DNA of 64,000 bases from Bidens hawaiensis (GCA_021521415.1 JAIQDT010001943.1:124001-188000), one strand, 5' to 3'. Shown: positions 33,114 through 44,693, numbered from the stretch's first letter. The notes: generated by a model not told the origin, from the letters alone. Made by a program: numbers and translations.

Positions 33114-36100
33114 TGTCACACCCTGCCATGGGGGCCTGGGAGTTTTATGGACAAATTGGTACCATGTGTAAGCAGCGGAATATGATTGATAAAGATAAGT
33201 TACAATATTTGTACTAAGTATTTATGACAAGGTGTAACTACACAACAATCTCTTCTCTTCTCTGACACTGCTGCAATCCGTGTTGGTTCTACTAATCTCA
33301 TTAGCATCTAATCTTCTTTGTTCTTGTTCGACTTACGCCTATATCTTTAGTCATGCTCATTACAATGCTAATCCAAATCACTATCCACAAGGTACCTGAA
33401 TACATGCTAAGAAGTGTCAACTAAAAAGTCGGTGAGTTCGTGAGTTTAGCTCACATACACATAAAAGAGTTAATTCATAAAAGTGCGCAAGTTTGCGTGT
33501 ATGTGAGTATAAAGCATGGTGCACATCAATCAAGTCCACAATCAAACCTGCAACTAGCATAAGTATCTTCAACTCATACTAGAAGTTAAACCGTCCCGGA
33601 TTATCACCCTGCTAAAAGCAATAATCAAACACGTAGGTTATATGCCGCAACGATCCGCAGTCTTAGTGTGGTTTACCCAACATAGGGTCACTGTGCGTGG
33701 TGGTCTCCCAAATAATACTACCCATAGAAGCCTCCGGCCCATTCCCTCAGGCTAATGAATGTGTAAAAGTTGGGACAAAATTTAGCAGTAAAACACCTCT
33801 TGATAAATATCACACAATAAGTAAAACCAACATGTATCCAGCCCAAAAAGTTTAAGTAAAAAGGGCAGCACGAAACTCACCTCAGTCCTTATGCAATATG
33901 TGCAAATGAAGACAATCTATGAGCTTGCAACTACGCTAAGAACCACCAAGTACGCCTAATATATATTGATCAACAATAAGTTATTGGACAACAATATAAA
34001 ATGTATTGGTATTGTGTACTAGTCAATTCTAAGTGCTATTCATTGTGTTGGTTCCCGATGAATAAAGTTTCCTTTTATGGAAAGTTACACTTAATTAATT
34101 TTATAATATTAGTGTTGTGTGTTAGGTATTATAGTTCAACTACTTAAGAGTTATATTTAACTCAATTCAGTTATTGGGTTTCAATAAAGTTTCCATTTTT
34201 GGAAAGTCTGAGCCTTCGATTGGCTTTTGGGTTACCGTATGACCATCAACGCTATACAATTTATTTATATCAGTAGCTTAATGATTTTTGGTTTGAAATA
34301 TAAGGCCATGGGATTAGAAAAGTAAACAATACCGCTTTTCACCGGTGTTATCGGTTTTTAAAGATATGTCTCGAATGAATAGTTTATATAAGTGGATACT
34401 CTAGAAATCAAAACTTATCATTTTCCATAACTATATATGTTATAAAAGTCAGGTCCGATGTTTCAGAAAGTTTGAGTTTGTAAGGTCTTAGTCCCCGTAC
34501 GTTCGTTTACCATTCATTTTAGTAAAAATCAAGTTAAAGACCTGGTTGGTTTTTATAAAATAAGTGAACACTCAAATTAAGGATTTATTAACTTATACCT
34601 GTTGCTACAAATCAGAAAATTCAAAACTTTATATTTTTCAAATGCTCGTTCGGGTTACGCCGGTTTTACCGTAACTCGCGTTTAAATGCTATTTCTTAAC
34701 AAAAAAGGGTATTGTAAATATTGAAAATGGTTCATAGCATTATAATAAATCATTTTAATTATATAACTTCAGGAAAAATATCCATTTTATATTTTTCTTA
34801 AGTCTTTTAGTCTTTAGATGCCGGTCCATTCGTCGGTTTTAACAAAACAACAATACAACTTGTAAACGGGCCCTTTTTCTAAATCCACTTATCCTTAAAA
34901 CTTTGTAACTAATTTATGCCCATTTTAACTTAAAAGTTTCTGTTATCATATCATATTTTTATAATTTCAGTTTCTAAGAAATAACCGGTTTCCAAAAATA
35001 CCATTTCGTTATAATTTTAACAAAAACGCACTTTTGGTTATCTAACTTGGTAAGACCTGCTATAATCCATAAAAATAGGTTCTTTTGGTATTTCTTGGGT
35101 TTTGAAAATATGTTCATGGCTGCATTTTCGCTAGCGGGCCCAGTTTTGGCTCTTTCGAGTCTCAGTTCGGTTTTAAAAACAATGATTCATGTAAAACAGT
35201 TCCGGGTCAGGTTATAACTCATCATAATATTATGTTTAGGGCTGTAAAAAGATGTTAAAAGTATCAGTTAGGTTGCAGTTTATTTCTTAGTTTAATGGGT
35301 TACATACGTGAAGGTTTAAAAGGTGTTTATCACACGGTTTATTGTTAACTCTTGGGGCTGATTTATACCAAGATTAGGGACATAAATAAACACGTTTAAC
35401 TACTGGAAATTATGTTAGATGCCCAGAAGTTAATATGGTCACATATTGGCTCTGTTTTCCAGCTAGTTCACCCTTAAACGAGTTACCAAAAGATCATGAG
35501 CTTGGCCACAGTTTTGGGGTTGCACCTTATTTAATCTTTTATAGTTTCAAACCTGTTACATTCTACTTATGTTCTGGTTATTAATAAAAAAAATAAATGA
35601 ATTTGTTTGTCGGCCCTTTAGTTTGGTTTTAAAAATGGTGTATAAAACTCTTACAGCCTTTGGACAGGTTGTTTACCTACGCTTAACCCATTATAAATAT
35701 CATTCTTGGGCATAAAAAGATGTCATACATGAGGTTGTGTTTTAGGGTCGGTTCTTTGATTTTTACAGCTTCAGTTCTAGATCGTTTCACACATGTAAAT
35801 GGTGGTTTCGGTGGTTCCGGATACCACCAATTCTGGTCTATTTTGAGTTTTACAAACGGGTCAAACTCTTAATGTACTTATGTAACTTATTAGATAAAAA
35901 TGGTTCAGCTTTGTATCTCGTTTGTTTGATAAAAAAAACTGAGTTTCTCGTTTAGGGTGTTATGTTTATAACATCAGTTTATAACTAATAACGAGTTCGG
36001 TTTATGGAAAAGATTTAATGACCTGTTCATGGACATTATTTTTCTTGCTCATTTTTAGGACAAAACAAGGGTTTTAAAACACTAAGATTTAAACAAAAAG

Positions 36101-37034
36101 AATGATGAACAAGCACCCGTGGTTACCTCGAACAAGTGGATGAGTTCCAAAGGTTTGATTCTGCGGTTTTGAGATCAATCCGTGAGAATGGAGACAGAGA
36201 TTAGGGCTGGAAATGTTTCATTAAAACATTATTATAATCAGCAGGAGGATTACAATAGAACGAATAAGAGATTAAGTAGAATGATAACAGTTTACCAGGC
36301 TTCATGTTGTTGCAAGTTCAGGTTCTTCAAGGAAAAGCATAGAGAAATTCTAGATGATTATAAGGGTAATATGATTATGATTACATAAGGATTGTAAAAG
36401 AATAGGAGCGATGAAAAATTATATTGCAGGAGATATCTTGGATGAAGGAGGTTGCATGAGAGCTGATTGGGAGGAGATGATTGATGATGAATGGAGGGAG
36501 CAAGTTTGTAATGGTTTCATTGGGCTGGGAATTGAAGACGTAGATATTATTAGGGGAATAAAGAGATTCTCATATCTTTTAAAGATTTTAAAAGATATTA
36601 AATAGATTTTATAAAGTTTAAACAATTTAAATAGTTTAATCATGGCTGGCTTTATATATTGTAAGTAAATATAATACAATGTCACAATTCTCGTTTATCA
36701 ATTTTTGTTTCGTTTGATTCGGTGACCGGGTGATAATATACGAAACCGTTGATTTTTGGGTTAAATATATTGGATTCCCGGTATGATATAAATAATAATT
36801 AAATGGTACGTATGATTTTGTTTCTTTGAAATTTTCAGGTTCGGGTTAAACAAGTCTCGCTTTCGTTTGCTTCATTCGGGCCAAGCCCATTAGTTATTGT
36901 CTCAACTCTTTGGGCCAAACCCATCGACGTACGATCGCTTCCACTATTCGATTAACATCACACTCTCTATCTAATGATATTTTCTTTTATAAAATAATAA
37001 AAAAAAATTTAACCCCATTTTTAGGGTTGTTACA
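33114..37034 (-). repeat. 5' LTR of a minus-strand Ty3/gypsy (chromovirus-like) element
   Basis: On the plus strand it starts TGTCACACCCTGCC next to the primer site. I propose its other end at GGGTTGTTACA (37,034), so both termini have TGT-ACA form and it is about 3.9 kb. A minus-strand TATA box (TTATATAAAC) lies at about 34,381-34,391. Segments such as the paired CTCAC blocks near 33,430-33,455 resemble long chromovirus LTRs. Frames within it (36,182-36,685) look accidental. The inner end is firm, the outer end tentative. Confidence 0.55.
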
Positions 37035-37719
37035 AGAACGCTTAGAATGCTTATCAAATCAAAAACATTATAGAAAAGGGAAGGATGAGTAGCCAAGAAT
37101 TGAAAATGAGAGCTTGTTTTTATAGAGGGGAAGACTAGGGGTGGGTTTTGGATGATAACAAGGCTTAACCAACAAATTGCATGCAAAAATGTTTATCGGT
37201 TGGTTTTGAATTTAATTAAATAAAATAATTAACTAAATAAAAAAATTAATTAAAATAATATCTGATTTAGAGGTTGAGGACAAGTTTGATTTTTGGCAAA
37301 AATGGTCCTTGTACTTTGGTTTGGGTTGGTTTCAAGCATAAAATAAATGAATTAAACACCGTTAAAGATATTAAAACAACACAACAAGTATGGGACATGA
37401 TTATAACATGAAGGAAATTCTTTTAAAAGATACGAAGTATAACAAAGTTTCAAACGAGTCAGGTTTTCGGGTTTTGAAAATGACGAATGACACAGTATAC
37501 AAGACAAGGCGAACTTTGAAGATGAAATACCACTTGGACGTCCAATTTATGATGAAGAGGGGGAAGAAGGAGTATTTTTCGAGCTATCAGGTGAAGAAGA
37601 CGAAGACAACCAAGAAGAAGAGTTTGAAGAGGTTTGAAGAAGTTAAATTTGTATTTGTTCTATTTGTTCTAGTCATGTATTATGTAACACGAATCACCCA
37701 ATCAACATTTATGTAACCA
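37035..37719. other. AT-rich flank with short acidic plus-strand frame
   Basis: Mostly AT-rich. On the plus strand, about 37,500-37,650 reads as a short frame rich in Asp/Glu (a DEEGEEGVFFELSGEEDED stretch) that ends at a TGA. This may be the remnant of a coding C-terminus; I do not recognise it. A minus-strand CTATAAAAAC box lies near 37,116-37,125. Confidence 0.3.
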
Positions 37720-37989
37720 TGTAACATCCGGCCCCTCGCACCACCAATATTGTTTGCATTGCCCACGTAGAGCTCACGGATTTGTTTTTGGTCGCCCAGG
37801 TGGAGACTTCCCAGAAGGTCACCCATCCTGCTACTACTTCCAGCTGAGAACGCTTAGCTGTGGAGCTCTCCTCTTGTCCACTACCATTAAGCCTAAAACG
37901 CGTTGGTGTTTTAAGAGGCGGGACGTTTACTTATAAACCAAGAATCTTTCTTGTCCACGAGAGATGTGGAATTTGCCAAGGATGTTACA
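37720..37989 (-). mobile_element. Cassandra-type solo LTR carrying a 5S rRNA-like sequence
   Basis: 270 bp with perfect 10-bp terminal inverted repeats, TGTAACATCC ... GGATGTTACA. Flanks are AACCA (37,715-37,719) and AAACA (37,990-37,994), a 4-of-5 match to a target duplication. On the minus strand 37,803-37,875 matches 5S rRNA, including an A-box-like AGCTAAGCGTTCTCAGC and a C-box-like GGATGGGTGACCTTCTGGGA. Cassandra TRIM elements are defined by 5S sequences in short LTRs. No second LTR or internal part is seen, so it is probably a solo LTR left by recombination. Confidence 0.85.
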
Positions 37990-38235
37990 AAACAATTTTC
38001 TGTTAATTATAAGTCTTACTTTACTGTAACCGTTTTTAAATATTATTAGTCATGTTTTTTTGTAATTGGGTTTGATGTAACTGGTTTTTAAAGTGTTATC
38101 GGTTTCTTTTAAATAACCACTTAAACTTATTCTTAAAATCATAAATCATAAACATATCTATAATATATATAAACGAAAACATAAAAATCCTATGTGTCGC
38201 GATGTGGTCGCTCCCCCTTTTCTTGGAGTCACCAG
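37990..38235. other. AT-rich intergenic DNA
   Basis: No ORF or recognised element between the Cassandra LTR and the Helitron-like unit. Confidence 0.5.
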
Positions 38236-38678
38236 ATTTGCTTGATTTTTTAATGGAGGCTATGCAAGCATTTGACCCGAATTCACGGGTATGGGTCTTA
38301 TCAAACCCATATATTTCTTAAACGGGTTATAACATCTCATTAAATTAAAAACTAATCTCACCAAATATTTGATATAAAAATCCTATAAAATAGGAATATA
38401 CTAAAAACTAATTTATGATTTATTTAAAAAAAGATGTATATTATTTATAATTAATAACTAAATTTATAGTAAAAAAAATAAACGGGTTTTGGGTCTCATC
38501 AAACTCATATAGCTTTTAAATCGGGTTATAAAATCTCATTTATTTGTTAAACAATTTATTATCAAACCATAAGTATATTATACTTTCATACATTAAAAAA
38601 ATAAATATTCAAAAAATAAATAAATATTATAAACAAATAATATAAAACAACTCTCGTAATACAGGGGACAAAAACTAG
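38236..38678 (+). mobile_element. Helitron-like nonautonomous element, plus orientation
   Basis: It ends CTAG (38,675-38,678) followed by T. Upstream is a weak hairpin-like segment CTCGTAATACAGGGG. It contains two copies of a block like ACGGGTATGGGTCTYATCAAACCCA that are about 210 bp apart. A related sequence lies inverted at 56,976-57,715. Helitrons end in CTRR after a short hairpin and insert between A and T, which this fits. The 5' boundary is uncertain. Confidence 0.45.
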
Positions 38679-38701
38679 TTATATATATAAATATATATAT
38701 A

Positions 38702-39040
38702 CTAGTAGATGAGCCCGCGTGTTGTGGCGGGAACACAACAGGAATTTAATCGGCAGCAAGCCTGTTCGTTTATGCACTGCAATTTGAAAATAGATTAAAC
38801 ACAATTACGTGTTTTTGTTTATTAACAAATATTAAATACCAAAACAATGACTCCAAATGTTGTTGAAAATCTTGTCATTGCGCCTTTGTGTGCCGCCGCC
38901 ACTGCCCTGCTAGCTTGTTGCATATACCAAGACAATCGGGCTATGTTTCTGTGGTCCATTTTGACCATAAAAGTAAACCCTTGACCAAAACCAACTTTGA
39001 CCCAAGAAAAGTCAAAACTACCGGGGCAAGTTATATTTCT
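38702..39040 (-). mobile_element. Helitron-like 3' terminus, minus orientation
   Basis: On the minus strand a hairpin (CCCGC...GCGGG, plus-strand 38,714-38,731) is followed by 8 bases and CTAG at 38,702-38,705. This is the usual 3'-end layout of plant Helitrons. The body runs to the right; its 5' end was not found. Confidence 0.5.
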
Positions 39041-39068
39041 CTAGTGGAAATGCCCGTGCAACGCGGCC
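39041..39068 (-). mobile_element. Second Helitron-like 3' terminus, minus orientation
   Basis: CTAG at 39,041-39,044 with the dyad GCCCGTGCAACGCGGCC at 39,052-39,068. It could delimit a Helitron that carries the LPA1-like fragment to its right, which has the same orientation. Confidence 0.4.
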
Positions 39069-39645
39069 GAAACTCGACGCAAATACGGTGGCATCAATTC
39101 AATTAACGCTTTTTCTTTCATTTGTTTTTCTTTATCCACCAGAAATTTGAAAAAAAAAATAAAAATGATGTGTTAATTATGATTACAAAAATCGGTAACT
39201 AAATATTAACTAATAATATTCATTTTTCTCCTTCATTTTTGTGTTCACTTTTTAAATATATCAGTTATTTGAAGGTCAGTTTATTCTCGTACTTCACGGC
39301 GGGTGGTATTAAAGTGCCTACAGACTTCTAAAATAAAAAGAATTTACCAACTACGGACACTAAAAGCAAACAAAATATACCTGATAGTAAAAAGTAGAAA
39401 AAAAATGCAGACAATATAACCATTCAAATCTCACCTGATGCAACCTTTGTTAACAATTATTATTTGGTAGTAAACAAAACTGAAAATATTCATACTAATG
39501 CAACTTTTACAAACAAAAAAAAATCAATCTAGTACTTCCATCCATAGTTGTGCATGTCCAGCACACATCCAAAATGGCATTAGCAAAGATCGTAATTTAA
39601 TCATAGAAAACTTTGACGTAAAGAAGTTTTACCTGTTTTGCATTT
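39069..39645. other. Intergenic or Helitron interior without ORF
   Basis: AT-rich sequence with no coding signal I can support. Confidence 0.4.
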
Positions 39646-40840
39646 CTAAACTATTACAGGCCATACTTTTGCAACAGGCACGTCGTCATTTAAGAAAGCC
39701 ATTAAATTTCTCGACGAACATTTTCTTTTAATCAGTTGAAACATTCCATTGGAGCACAAGGAATTCGCCACACATTGATTTCTATTTTCTTTATTAACTA
39801 TAGAAACGATGTTAGTTGTAAAATCATAAAGTTGCTCGTCAGTCTCGCGTCTTCTTAAACAGCTGAAAGCCATGGCATGTATTGCAGCAACACTTTTATC
39901 AGCATTTGTATTATTTACTTTGGGTACCAGATGTTTGTCTGCTCGGTTGCAAAGGTACTCTTGGATTGATCTAATGTTTCTTATGTATTTTACATATTTG
40001 TTTTTAGCAGGATCTTAAGTAATGTACTTTGCACGAACCGTGAAACTTTCCATGTGTTTATCCTCTCTTGTGATGTATATCATGAACGGTATGATTGATG
40101 GATGTTTCTTCATTAACCCCATCTGTATTTTCAAACAGGTTAATAAAAACTATTGTCCAAAGGGTAAAAATGTTTAAAACAGATTTTACATTATTATACC
40201 ACAAAGTTTAGGCTCAGGTGAACACCCTTCACAACAACCGCTTCTTTTCTTTCTTCCCATGCGGTGATGAGTCGGTCGAGGCTATCGATGACCATTTCAA
40301 GTTGCACCTTAAAGCCCTCGATTGCCATTTGTTTAGGGGTGATTAAGTCAACTTTGGTCAAAGCCTCATTGGGTGGCACTGTTGATGCATCAAATGGGGC
40401 ATTCGTGAATTGTGATTGAGGTGAAATGCTTTCATTTTTCTTTTGTTTTCTTTTCTTTTCTTTTGGCTTTTGCTTCTGAAACAGCTATTAGATCCAATTG
40501 TTCTCCTGCATGGTAAGTAGAAGACCATAACAGGGGATTTTGCTTTTCATCAACAAAGTTTCTCATCATGTGCCGAATGGAGTCCTTTGATATAACCGTT
40601 GTGATCCCTAATCTGCTAGCCTGCACAATCAGTTTTAAGGCTCAAAATCTGAATAACAAAAGCTACCATGAAGCAATGAATGAAAAACAAATGTTATGGT
40701 GTTTTGCTCCACAAAAGACGTTTTAAGGTCATTAATCATTTACTACTATAGAAAAGCATGTAAAATTATGGATTTACCAGCAAAGCAGGTAATGTAGATT
40801 TGTCACGTCCACTTGTACCACAAAGCAACATTGTCACGGG
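39646..40840 (-). pseudogene. LPA1 / 2-phosphoglycerate-kinase-like P-loop protein, decayed fragment
   Basis: At least three exons on the minus strand. Exon 40,778 to about 40,837 has the nucleotide-binding loop, GTSGRDKS where GTSGTGKS-like is expected, so a loop glycine is replaced by Asp. Exon 40,200-40,620 has [20 protein letters not shown], then KQMAIEGFK and [10 protein letters not shown]; a frame change occurs near 40,432-40,440. Exon 39,646-40,122 has [17 protein letters not shown] and the C-terminus. Splice sites are recognisable (40,122, 40,200, 40,620, 40,778). A TAA at 40,015-40,017 and the missing N-terminal exons make it nonfunctional. Related intact proteins act in phytic-acid metabolism; the identification is from memory of the family. 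Confidence 0.75.
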
Positions 40841-41328
40841 TTATTTTCTTTCCCAGGTCCTGTAATAAAGAACGCCTAACTGTATTATATTATTGTAATC
40901 ATCTCCGGCAACATTCAAAAACGCACTATGCATGCATGAAAACATATGAATATAATGTTTTAATGCTTATAATGGTGAAAATACCTGAAAGCTAGAACCA
41001 AATCAGCCCTCTAATTAGGACATGAAGAAGAAAACTCTATTTGTTTAAACGTTCATGTTCTATCATTTGTTCCACCGAAGTTAAAGAAATGTATACAAGC
41101 ATGCTCGGCTCGTGTTCATTTGGTTCGTTTACAAATTTAAAGAAAAAGAAAGGATAAAATTTATTACTTGTAGAAGTTTATTGGTGTCTTCTGGTTCAAT
41201 TCCCTCAAGCACGAACGGGAGACAACAAAGCTTACACGGTTCTAAAACCACATTAATAAGCGAAATCTAATTATTTTAGCAACAAATATCAAATGCCATA
41301 TTTTAATTTAAAATAAAATATTTCTTAA
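40841..41328. other. Intron-like or unassigned stretch
   Basis: Mostly noncoding. On the minus strand near 41,170-41,270 a short frame reads like an exon (LCCLPFVLEGIEPEDTNKLL); I could not assign it. It may belong to the same decayed gene or to another captured fragment. Confidence 0.25.
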
Positions 41329-42338
41329 TGTCGCCGAGAAAGGCCCGAAGGCCTATATTAGCAAGAACAACTCTATGATCCAGCACCATCCTACCAAAAA
41401 AAACCACCATCAGAAAGCCACTAAGAAAATGGACAAAGCATCCATTCCTAGGCAGCCAAACACAACCCCAATCCCAGTAGAAGTTGATAAGCTGATCAAG
41501 ACAAACAACCTTGATGTTTCTCAACTAACTACAAGACCTTCCTGATCATCACTCTCAAAAGAAATGGCTCTTTCATGAAAAATTACAGGTTTCACCCAAA
41601 TACCCTTTTTCTCAATATTCTACAGATTAGCAATCTGTACCAACTACCAACAGAAGCCTTAGGGTTCTTCTGGTACTTGTTTGAGAAGTTCAAGATAGCC
41701 ATGTCCTTCAACTCTGAAAAACTCATCACCTCCCTGATTACTCATGAGTCAAGAAATATGCCCCCTGAAAGGACAAATGTGGTTAAACTCCTTAAATGGT
41801 TCTACCCAATAAAAAAATGGATTAAGATGTTGTCATCCAGACAAGGCAGACACTGTCTGGTGTTGTTTGAAAAACCATGTAATTATATACAGAGTGGCCC
41901 GCCAAAGAAGAGCAATGACCCGTCAAACCTCATCCACGGGTGGTTTTAAATGAACCCTCCAACTACTACTTCAAAATTAACTACCTACAGCCATGGCAAG
42001 GAATTTGTCGTTACTTGGCAAAAATAAACAAAGTAGGATTTGAGGACATTCCTCCAGAAATCTCAGCAAAAGAAGACGTTTGGACAACCAAAAACCCCAA
42101 GACAAAGGAATGGAATCAAGTCATTTTAGACTACTGGAACAGCAAGTGCCCATACAATCAAGTCTTTGAGATTGATTTCCCACTAAATGAAGACATGTAT
42201 ATGCGGGTGAGAGACCCATCAATTTCTAAAGACTGTGCTCCACCAAACGAAGACCCGTACCCAGGTTCACCGGATTTCACCATCGAGTTATGTGACATGT
42301 CGGAGATGAAGAAGCACGTTCCTAAAGAATTCCATTAA
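41329..42338 (+). pseudogene. Unrecognised broken ORF, possible endogenous pararetrovirus remnant
   Basis: Three successive plus-strand frames (about 41,329-41,540; 41,575-41,949; 41,940-42,338) read as one broken coding region. The first is rich in His and Lys. The second and third are of ordinary composition without a motif I know. The last frame ends 170 bp before a promoter resembling those of Caulimoviridae, and in such viruses the final ORF lies just upstream of the promoter. That position is the main reason for suspecting a viral origin. A captured host fragment or an unknown retroelement ORF remains possible. Confidence 0.35.
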
Positions 42339-42439
42339 GTTGTGTATTTTTAATTGTGTGCGTAATGTGTGCTTAAGAATAAATCTTAATCACTCTTAAA
42401 GTGATTTTAGCATGTAGGTTATGCATTAAAATATCTAGT

Positions 42440-42640
42440 GTTGTGTGATGTAAGCCATGATGTAATTTTTTAGTGTGATGTAAGTAATAATGTCATGGAC
42501 ACCCTTCCTTGGCCTATAAAAGGAAGGTTCCCCCCTAGTATGTTTTTCATCCTTGAAAAGAAATAAAATCTTCTTCTTATATTTCTCTCTTGCCTCTCTC
42601 TAGTTTCTCTCTCTAAAAACTTCTTTGAGTCTTTTCTTTT
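42440..42640 (+). promoter_or_regulatory. 35S-like (Caulimoviridae-type) promoter and leader start
   Basis: GTGATGTAAG elements (near 42,445 and 42,475) precede CCCTTCCTTGG, then TATAAAAG (42,515-42,522) and GGAAGG. This is the layout of the CaMV 35S core (a TGACGTAAG-type element, CCCTTCCTC, TATATAAGGAAG). About 45 bp downstream are AATAAA (42,562-42,567) and a CT-rich leader. In pararetroviruses a polyadenylation signal lies just after the start site in the same way. Confidence 0.45.
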
Positions 42641-43158
42641 TTATATTTTCTGGTGGGTTGTTTGATGGTCCACTCAGGTCTAGAAAGCCTTGTCACTTGA
42701 GGTTCAGAAGATTTCCAAGCCGAGCATCGCCGTGTCTTGAGGTTCTTACTGCTCTTTTTGATGATCAGCCATACACTCCCCCTATTTTTCTAAAAACAAT
42801 GTAATATACCAATCATAAGGAAAACAACTCACATGTAATTCACAATGGATTGAGATTTTGCAATTGTAATGGAGGAGAGTGGTGAGGGAGAGGGAGAATC
42901 GGGGTTAATGGTGGTGACAGGCACAAACAAAATTAGGGTGTAGATGAAATTGAATGAGCATTGAATCATTTAACGTCAACTGAAGATGAATGGGTTCAGT
43001 ATGAGCGTTAATCGATCGGTAGGAGCAGTTTCGCATTGAATCAACCGGATAACAGCAAAACCGCCGGAATGCACATTCTTAGTTCGGCCATCATAAATAT
43101 AACGACGTCTCCCCCGTCAGTTGGCTAAATTACCATTTTGTCCACCTAATATATATAC

Positions 43159-43160
<2 letters not shown>
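42641..43160. other. Unassigned stretch
   Basis: 42,641-42,775 may be leader of the virus-like unit. 42,780-43,100 on the minus strand is CT-rich and contains an ATTACAT|GTGAGT donor-like site near 42,833, like a 5' UTR exon. No ORF can be supported. Confidence 0.25.

Positions 43161-43163
<3 letters not shown>

Positions 43164-43201
<38 letters not shown>
43164..43201. repeat. (TG)n microsatellite
   Basis: About 18-19 TG units. Confidence 0.95.
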
Positions 43202-43202
<1 letters not shown>

Positions 43203-43540
43203 TAAAGGTATCGTACATAAATTGCTTAACGTACAATAGGTACGCGAATCACGCTCAAAGCCATTTTACTAAACGCTCAAGCCAAAACTATAAACATTCA
43301 GTGTTAAAATCCAATATGCTCAAAAACGTTCAAGAAATCCATAATACGCTAAAAACGATTTTCGTGTAAGAAAAGTAAAAAATTGATCGATTAACAATCC
43401 AAAATTGTTTATTTCAGTGAACCAATGATTAATTGGATATGTATTGACGATTTCGAGAATTTATAATGTGATTTCATGAATCGATTTCATGAATATAAGT
43501 ATTCTTATACCTAATGTACGTTAAGCAATTACTGTATTCT

Positions 43541-43544
<4 letters not shown>

Positions 43545-43623
<79 letters not shown>
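43545..43623. repeat. (TC)n-(TA)n compound microsatellite
   Basis: About 26 TC units with one interruption, then about 13 TA units. It abuts the outer foldback element. Confidence 0.95.
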
Positions 43624-43628
<5 letters not shown>

Positions 43629-44692
43629 GATCCTAAGAGAACCCTTTGGAAATTGAGAACTTTGAAAACCATTTTGAGCCACAAAAAAATCTTTTAAATT
43701 TTTTTAAAAAAAAGTTATAAAACAAAGAAAACGAAAATTTGTAAAAAGTAGAAAAACCAAAAAATTTTATTTTTATCCCAGTTTTATAAAAAAAATTAAA
43801 AAAAACTTAATTATACACATGTATATTTGTATTAAATCTCGATTTACATAATGTACACATATGTATGTCATCATTTATCTTAATTGTGCATATGTGTATA
43901 AAGAATAGCATGTATAATTAAAAAAAAAGTATTATACATATGTGTATAATTTTGCTAAACCGATATTCTTTTTTAGGTTTATTGGATTGTAATAATCCCT
44001 ATTGAATGGTATTTGTCGATAATAATCCCTATTCATTTTATCGCGACTGGTGGTCCCAAATTTAATAAAATTGGCCCCCAATGGTCCCCCGTTAAATAGG
44101 ACTTAACGACGATATACTTTTTTTTTCGAATTTCAAACTAATGCCTTAGGCTTTTGATCGGAAGAAAGATACGAGCCAATTGATGTAAAACTTAGTTCAA
44201 AACGGTGCTCCAAAACGACAAAATAATGCTTCAATTCGAGTGTTCAAACTTACAATTAACAAAAATCAAGCCGTTTGGATCACCATTTCGAGCTAATTTT
44301 TACATCAATCGGTTTGTATCATCTTTACGTTCAAAAGCCCTTAAACAATGGTTTGAAATTCTGAAAAAAGTATAACGTCGTTAAGTCATTTTTAACGGGG
44401 GACCACTGGGGGCCAACTTTTTTAAATTTGAGACCGCCAATGGCGATAAAATGAATAGGGATTATTATCGTCCAATAATGTTCAATAGGGATTATTAAAA
44501 TCCAATAAACCTTTTTTTTTATTATTTTTATAAAACCGGGATGAAAAATAAATTTTTTTGGTTTTTTTACATTTTTTATTTTTGCATTTTTTTTATTTTA
44601 TAATTTTTTTTATTTTTTTAAAGAAGTTTTTTTTTGTCCAAAATGGTTCTCAAAATTCTCAATTTCAAAATGGTTTCTACATAATCCTAATT

Positions 44693-44693
<1 letters not shown>
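43624..44693. mobile_element. Outer foldback/MITE-like element in a TA microsatellite
   Basis: Arms of about 150-190 bp are inverted copies: the left has AAATTGAGAAC, CCATTTTGAG and TTTTTATCCCAGTTTTATAA; the right, reverse-complemented, has AAATTGAGAA, CCATTTTGGA and TTTTTCATCCCGGTTTTATAA. TA repeats flank both ends. The interior (about 43,800-43,975) has ACACATATGTATG-type motifs. The inner element is inserted near the right arm. Confidence 0.65.
43976..44510. mobile_element. Inner near-complete foldback element (about 535 bp)
   Basis: It starts GGTTTATTGGATTGTAATAA and ends with TTATTAAAATCCAATAAACC. The inverse similarity continues through almost the entire element, with arms of about 265 bp meeting near 44,245. 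Such a structure would give a long hairpin transcript. The superfamily is not evident; T-rich flanks hide the target duplication. Confidence 0.75.

Noticed and set aside
36182..36685. Small frames near 36.2-36.7 kb
   Set aside because: Inside the proposed minus-strand gypsy LTR; AT-rich, no domain.
37754..37936. 60-aa plus-strand frame
   Set aside because: It lies antisense over the 5S-like part of the Cassandra LTR.
43121..43369. 82-aa frame with a Cys-Val repeat
   Set aside because: Translation of the (TG)n microsatellite.
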